Part shown: piece after piece, positions 21,185-23,847 of the stretch
Layout: each line of letters starts with the position of its first letter
Numbering within the stretch: position 1 is the stretch's first letter
IMG/VR virus record: IMGVR_UViG_3300009376_000084
Coordinates: 1 to 23,847 of that record
Reading direction: 5' to 3' (one strand)
DNA from: a virus
Length of the DNA: 23,847 bases
Made by a program: the position numbers and the translations under genes
Notes under the pieces: model-generated
What the model saw: the letters and a program-made list of their open reading frames with translations, nothing else
Told to the model about the DNA's origin: nothing
Databases searched by the model: none

Positions 21185-21834
21185 TGACACCGAATAAAGT
21201 TCTGAACTGGGCGGTTACAACAGGATGTTACAGGTTATCCCCCGGCTGCAACAGTTGTCCTTCGTACTGGGAATATTTTAGCGATAAAAAAGATTACAAA
21301 CCTGTTATCCATGAAGAAATTCTGGATGAGCCTTTAATGAACCCGCAAGCATCTGCATACGAAGTAGCTTTCGGGTCAGACCTGTTTCATAGTGACATTC
21401 CGCTTGAATTTCAGCGGCGTGTTTTTGAAGTGATGAATAAAGCCCATTGGCATACTTTTTCGGTTGGCACGAAAAGAATTGCCAGACTGGCTTTACTGAG
21501 TTTTAATTTTGATTGGACAGAAAATATACAGGTTACTGTTCCCGTAGAATCAGGGGAATACACTTGGAGAATTGATATTTTAAAAGGACTTCCTGCCAAG
21601 AAAAAAGCGGTTTCAATTGTTCCTATACTTGGTCCGTTTGACGATGATATAGACTTCACCGGAATAGACGTAGTCAGCGCGGCCCCAGAAACATGGGGAT
21701 ACAAACGCCCGCATAATTCTAAATGGATAGAACACATACGCCAAAAATGTATGGAACAAGAAATCACGTTTTCTAATAACACTATTTTGTATTCACACGA
21801 AGGTAAAAAATCTCATGCTGTTAGACATAACTGA
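21181..21834 (+). CDS. DUF5131 (phage Gp37/Gp68) protein
   Basis: The start at 21181 is chosen because ATGA overlaps the previous stop; in-frame ATGs also lie at 21172 and 21184. The protein of 217 aa has C16, C23 and C26 in TTGCYRLSPGCNSC, the C-x6-C-x2-C cluster typical of DUF5131, which resembles a radical-SAM iron-sulfur site. Then come VAFGSDLFHSDIPLEFQRRV, HTFSVGTKRIARL and IVPILGPF, all family blocks, and a final HNSKWIEHIRQKCMEQEITF. The activity of DUF5131 is not known. Finding it between tail and ejection genes is odd. The cluster Tyr after C26 is replaced by Pro. Confidence 0.8.
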   Translation: MMTPNKVLNWAVTTGCYRLSPGCNSCPSYWEYFSDKKDYKPVIHEEILDEPLMNPQASAYEVAFGSDLFHSDIPLEFQRRVFEVMNKAHWHTFSVGTKRIARLALLSFNFDWTENIQVTVPVESGEYTWRIDILKGLPAKKKAVSIVPILGPFDDDIDFTGIDVVSAAPETWGYKRPHNSKWIEHIRQKCMEQEITFSNNTILYSHEGKKSHAVRHN

Positions 21835-22426
21835 TATAGAAATATTATTTAAAAAGAAATGTCACTGTTTGGGCGCCACTGGAACCGCCGCTGCCGTATC
21901 GCTTGCCGGAACGGCTGTCTCCGCCGTCGGTATGATTCAGCAAGGACAGGCGCAAGCCTCCCAAGCTAATTTCCAAGCGGGGGTTGCGAGAAATAATGCT
22001 ATTATAGCTCAACAGCAAGCGACTCGGGCAAGACAACAAGCGGCGATAGACGAACAGGATTTTAGAAGACAACAGGGTGATTTAATGGCTTCCCGACGAG
22101 CTTTAATGGGCGGCGGGGGCGTTGAGGCCGGAGCCGGATCTCCGTTAGCAGTATCATCCGATTTCGCAGGAGAATCAGAACTAAACGCCTTACGAATAAG
22201 AAATATGGGCGAAGTAGAAGCAAATAGATTACAGCAGGAAGTAATGAACCAGCAAGCCCAAGCTGGACTTTTTGGAATGCAGGGCCGTCAGGCTGTTACA
22301 GGTTCGTATTATCGAGCGGGCGGTACGTTAATGAGCGGAATGGGGTCGGCAATAGGCGGGTTTAAATCTCCTTCAGCCCCCCCAAAATCTTTTAGTCATA
22401 GTATGAAATACGCCGGAACTAGATAA
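21815..22426 (+). CDS. Internal virion protein (T7 gp14-like)
   Basis: A 203-aa protein overlapping the DUF5131 gene by 20 bp. GAAGG lies about 10 nt before the ATG. The core CLGATGTAAAVSLAGTAVSA then VGMIQQGQAQASQ is a small hydrophobic helix followed by long Ala/Gln/Arg coiled coil with DEQDFRRQQGDLMASRRALM then GGGGVEAGAGSPL and ESELNALRIRNMGEVEANRL. This is the pattern of podovirus ejection proteins that form the outer-membrane pore. The first ~18 residues (MLLDITDIEILFKKKCHC) appear extra compared with relatives and may be an added start. Probably ejected into the host envelope with the next proteins. Confidence 0.75.
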   Translation: MLLDITDIEILFKKKCHCLGATGTAAAVSLAGTAVSAVGMIQQGQAQASQANFQAGVARNNAIIAQQQATRARQQAAIDEQDFRRQQGDLMASRRALMGGGGVEAGAGSPLAVSSDFAGESELNALRIRNMGEVEANRLQQEVMNQQAQAGLFGMQGRQAVTGSYYRAGGTLMSGMGSAIGGFKSPSAPPKSFSHSMKYAGTR

Positions 22427-22446
22427 TAATAAAGGACACATATAAA

Positions 22447-22884
22447 ATGGCAATTCAGCTTCCACGCAGACGAGATGTAAGACCAAGCAGAAAATACGCA
22501 CAACCTATTACACGGCAAATGATCAAACCGGTTCCGGGCCGACGGGACCCCGGCGCTCGGGGCGGGCCTAGTGCGGCGGCAACCCCGCTTGCTTTCGGCG
22601 GTGGTGCAGGTATGGAAGAAGCTGGAAAACAACTAATGGCGTTAGGTGAACAATGGGCGAAGGAAGAAGCGATAGCACAGGCCCAAAGAAACGCGCTTTT
22701 ACAAGAAGCACTTATAATGAGAATAAACCAACAACTAAAAGAAATGTCATCATCCCCTAATACAAAAACGGCTGTAACAAAGACTCCAAATTTGGGCGGT
22801 CTGACCGCACCTTCTGGAGGTGGCGGTTATCAAGGTCCAATGACTCAAAGCGGGGATGTCGCGGATATGGGGCCTTGGAAATAA
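22447..22884 (+). CDS. Possible internal virion protein, 145 aa
   Basis: AAGGA lies before the ATG. The N-terminus is Arg/Pro-rich (MAIQLPRRRDVRPSRKYAQP then ITRQMIKPVPGRR), then a Gly/Ala stretch and a helix (EEAGKQLMALGEQWAKEEAI then AQAQRNALLQEALI), then a Gly-rich tail. The RR-D-V-x-P opening is like the N-terminus of larger ejection proteins of podoviruses, but the protein is much shorter. It may be a split-off N-terminal part of the next gene's ancestor or a separate ejected protein. Medium confidence in the reading frame, low in function. Confidence 0.55.
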   Translation: MAIQLPRRRDVRPSRKYAQPITRQMIKPVPGRRDPGARGGPSAAATPLAFGGGAGMEEAGKQLMALGEQWAKEEAIAQAQRNALLQEALIMRINQQLKEMSSSPNTKTAVTKTPNLGGLTAPSGGGGYQGPMTQSGDVADMGPWK

Positions 22885-22900
22885 CACACTGGAGAAGATT

Positions 22901-23847
22901 ATGAGCGAGATCGATATAGGGGCTGCGGAATGGTATTTGGACCCCCGTGAAGTAGATAAAAAAGTAGAAGATATGACCAATCTTGTTAATGAGACGGTCG
23001 AACAGTATCCGCATCTGCCGGGTCTTGGGAATAAACTAAACGAGAAACTGTACGAAAGTACAACGGCGTTAAGATTGACCGCGCAAGAAGAAACACAGAA
23101 ATTAGTGGAAGACCGAGTTTCGGGAAAATTGCAGGAAGTTGCAATGCAATATGGATTACAGGGAAAATTCCAAGACGTATATATGGGTATGGTTGATGTT
23201 ATAGCCCCATTTGCTACCGCGTTAGGAGGACCGAACGCAACACGAGATTTACTAACAAAAAATTTTGATGCTTATTTTAAGAATCATTACGGCGCTTCGT
23301 CCCAATTTCCAACTCAAGGTAAAATCGATATCCTAAATGAGGCGATAACTAACAAAGATATGCAAAGTATCATATCCCCCGAAACAATGGGCGGGGCTAT
23401 AAAAGTTCATAAGCAGATGATAGAGGCTCTTAAAACCACTAATAAGTCAGAATTTGAAACACGAAAAAACAATATAAAAGATTTAGAAGACAGCGGTGTA
23501 AAGATCGATCCGGAGAAAAAGACTAGATATATGTTAACCGGAGATTATAGCGATATAGATCCGGCTAAAATGTCAGAGGTTGAAAAACGTAAAGATGCTA
23601 TAAAAGCTGCCCAAGCCGCTGGGTATCCGATGAACGTGGACATAATAGGCCCCTATATATTAACAGGAAATATACCGGATAATGTAGATAAAGACGTAGA
23701 CGCCAGAAAAGCGCAGATAGACAAAAGGAATGCGGAACGTGTCGCTAAAGGAATCCCCAAGTATTCTCAAAGAATTTACGATACCTACATTCTAACAGGG
23801 AATATGCTTGAAGATACTGAACTGGAAAAAGTAAAAGCAAACATAAA
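22901..23847 (+). CDS. Partial internal virion/ejection protein with YxLTG repeats
   Basis: The ATG at 22901 has GGAG 7 nt upstream. The frame is open for 315 codons to the right edge, so the gene is cut. The N-terminal part is helical (MSEIDIGAAEWYLDPREVDK, then helices rich in Glu/Lys/Gln). From residue 210 a tandem repeat begins with YMLTG (210), YILTG (252) and YILTG (296), about 42-44 residues apart, each followed by a helix with Asp/Lys and KRK or ARK. No lytic motif is seen in the visible part. By location it follows two probable ejection genes and may be the counterpart of T7 gp15 or gp16. Confidence 0.7.
   Translation, partial: MSEIDIGAAEWYLDPREVDKKVEDMTNLVNETVEQYPHLPGLGNKLNEKLYESTTALRLTAQEETQKLVEDRVSGKLQEVAMQYGLQGKFQDVYMGMVDVIAPFATALGGPNATRDLLTKNFDAYFKNHYGASSQFPTQGKIDILNEAITNKDMQSIISPETMGGAIKVHKQMIEALKTTNKSEFETRKNNIKDLEDSGVKIDPEKKTRYMLTGDYSDIDPAKMSEVEKRKDAIKAAQAAGYPMNVDIIGPYILTGNIPDNVDKDVDARKAQIDKRNAERVAKGIPKYSQRIYDTYILTGNMLEDTELEKVKANI

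Noticed and set aside
1-23847. tRNA genes, integrase, attachment site, insertion sequence
   Set aside because: No cloverleaf, no tyrosine or serine recombinase motifs and no terminal inverted repeats with a transposase were seen in any frame.

Overview
The window is the left and middle part of a tailed-phage genome of the short-tailed (podovirus-like, T7-type virion) kind. The diagnostic genes run in the expected order: small terminase, large terminase, head-to-tail connecting portal, scaffold, major capsid protein, tail tubular proteins A and B, then internal virion (ejection) proteins. There are no rRNA, tRNA, IS or integrase genes. The host cannot be fixed from the sequence. Shine-Dalgarno sites and a sigma70-type promoter indicate a bacterium, and the style of the small genes resembles phages of marine or aquatic proteobacteria (inference).

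Layout. (1) Positions 1-1802 are transcribed leftward: a partial ORF running off the left edge, a DUF932-type protein, and two small genes bracketed by 16-bp inverted copies of a palindrome-containing sequence. (2) Positions 1803-2673 hold no convincing gene. They carry at least twelve 16-bp dyads with consensus CGTCAA-N4-TTGACG, a separate 8-bp inverted repeat, a C-rich tract and an AT-rich stretch. This sits at the divergence point of the two transcription units and looks like an origin and/or master control region. (3) Positions 2674-14676 run rightward: packaging genes, many tiny genes, a 1072-aa protein of unknown function, a permuted-papain-like protein, two tandem polyproline proteins, the portal, a Bbp19-like protein and a scaffold. 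(4) Positions 14681-16834 are the capsid unit: a strong promoter overlapped by an 11-bp-arm dyad, a 169-nt leader, the capsid gene, two candidate decoration genes, an intrinsic terminator and a long hairpin. (5) Positions 16835-23847 are the tail and ejection module, which also holds a papain-fold-like DUF6950 protein and a DUF5131 (Gp37/Gp68) protein. The last gene is cut by the right edge.

How it works together. TerS and TerL package DNA through the portal into a shell of capsid protein built on the acidic scaffold. The small beta-rich genes after the capsid gene probably decorate the head. Tail tubular A and B form the adaptor and nozzle, and the last genes supply proteins ejected with the DNA. 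Most rightward genes abut or overlap by 1-4 bases (TAATG, ATGA), so translation is probably coupled.

Most unusual points: the dyad array; a set of extremely Lys/Arg-rich small proteins spread through the packaging and head genes; a basic protein whose first 13 residues copy the capsid N-terminus with every shared NAFITQY codon changed synonymously; tandem polyproline proteins just before the portal; a run of three genes sharing a GYFN-type motif; and tandem Y(M/I)LTG repeats in the last protein. Six genes shorter than about 60 codons were found by reading frames and junctions directly (3877-4044, 5871-6050, 9837-9914, 12450-12599, the left-edge ORF, and the alternative start at 12994).
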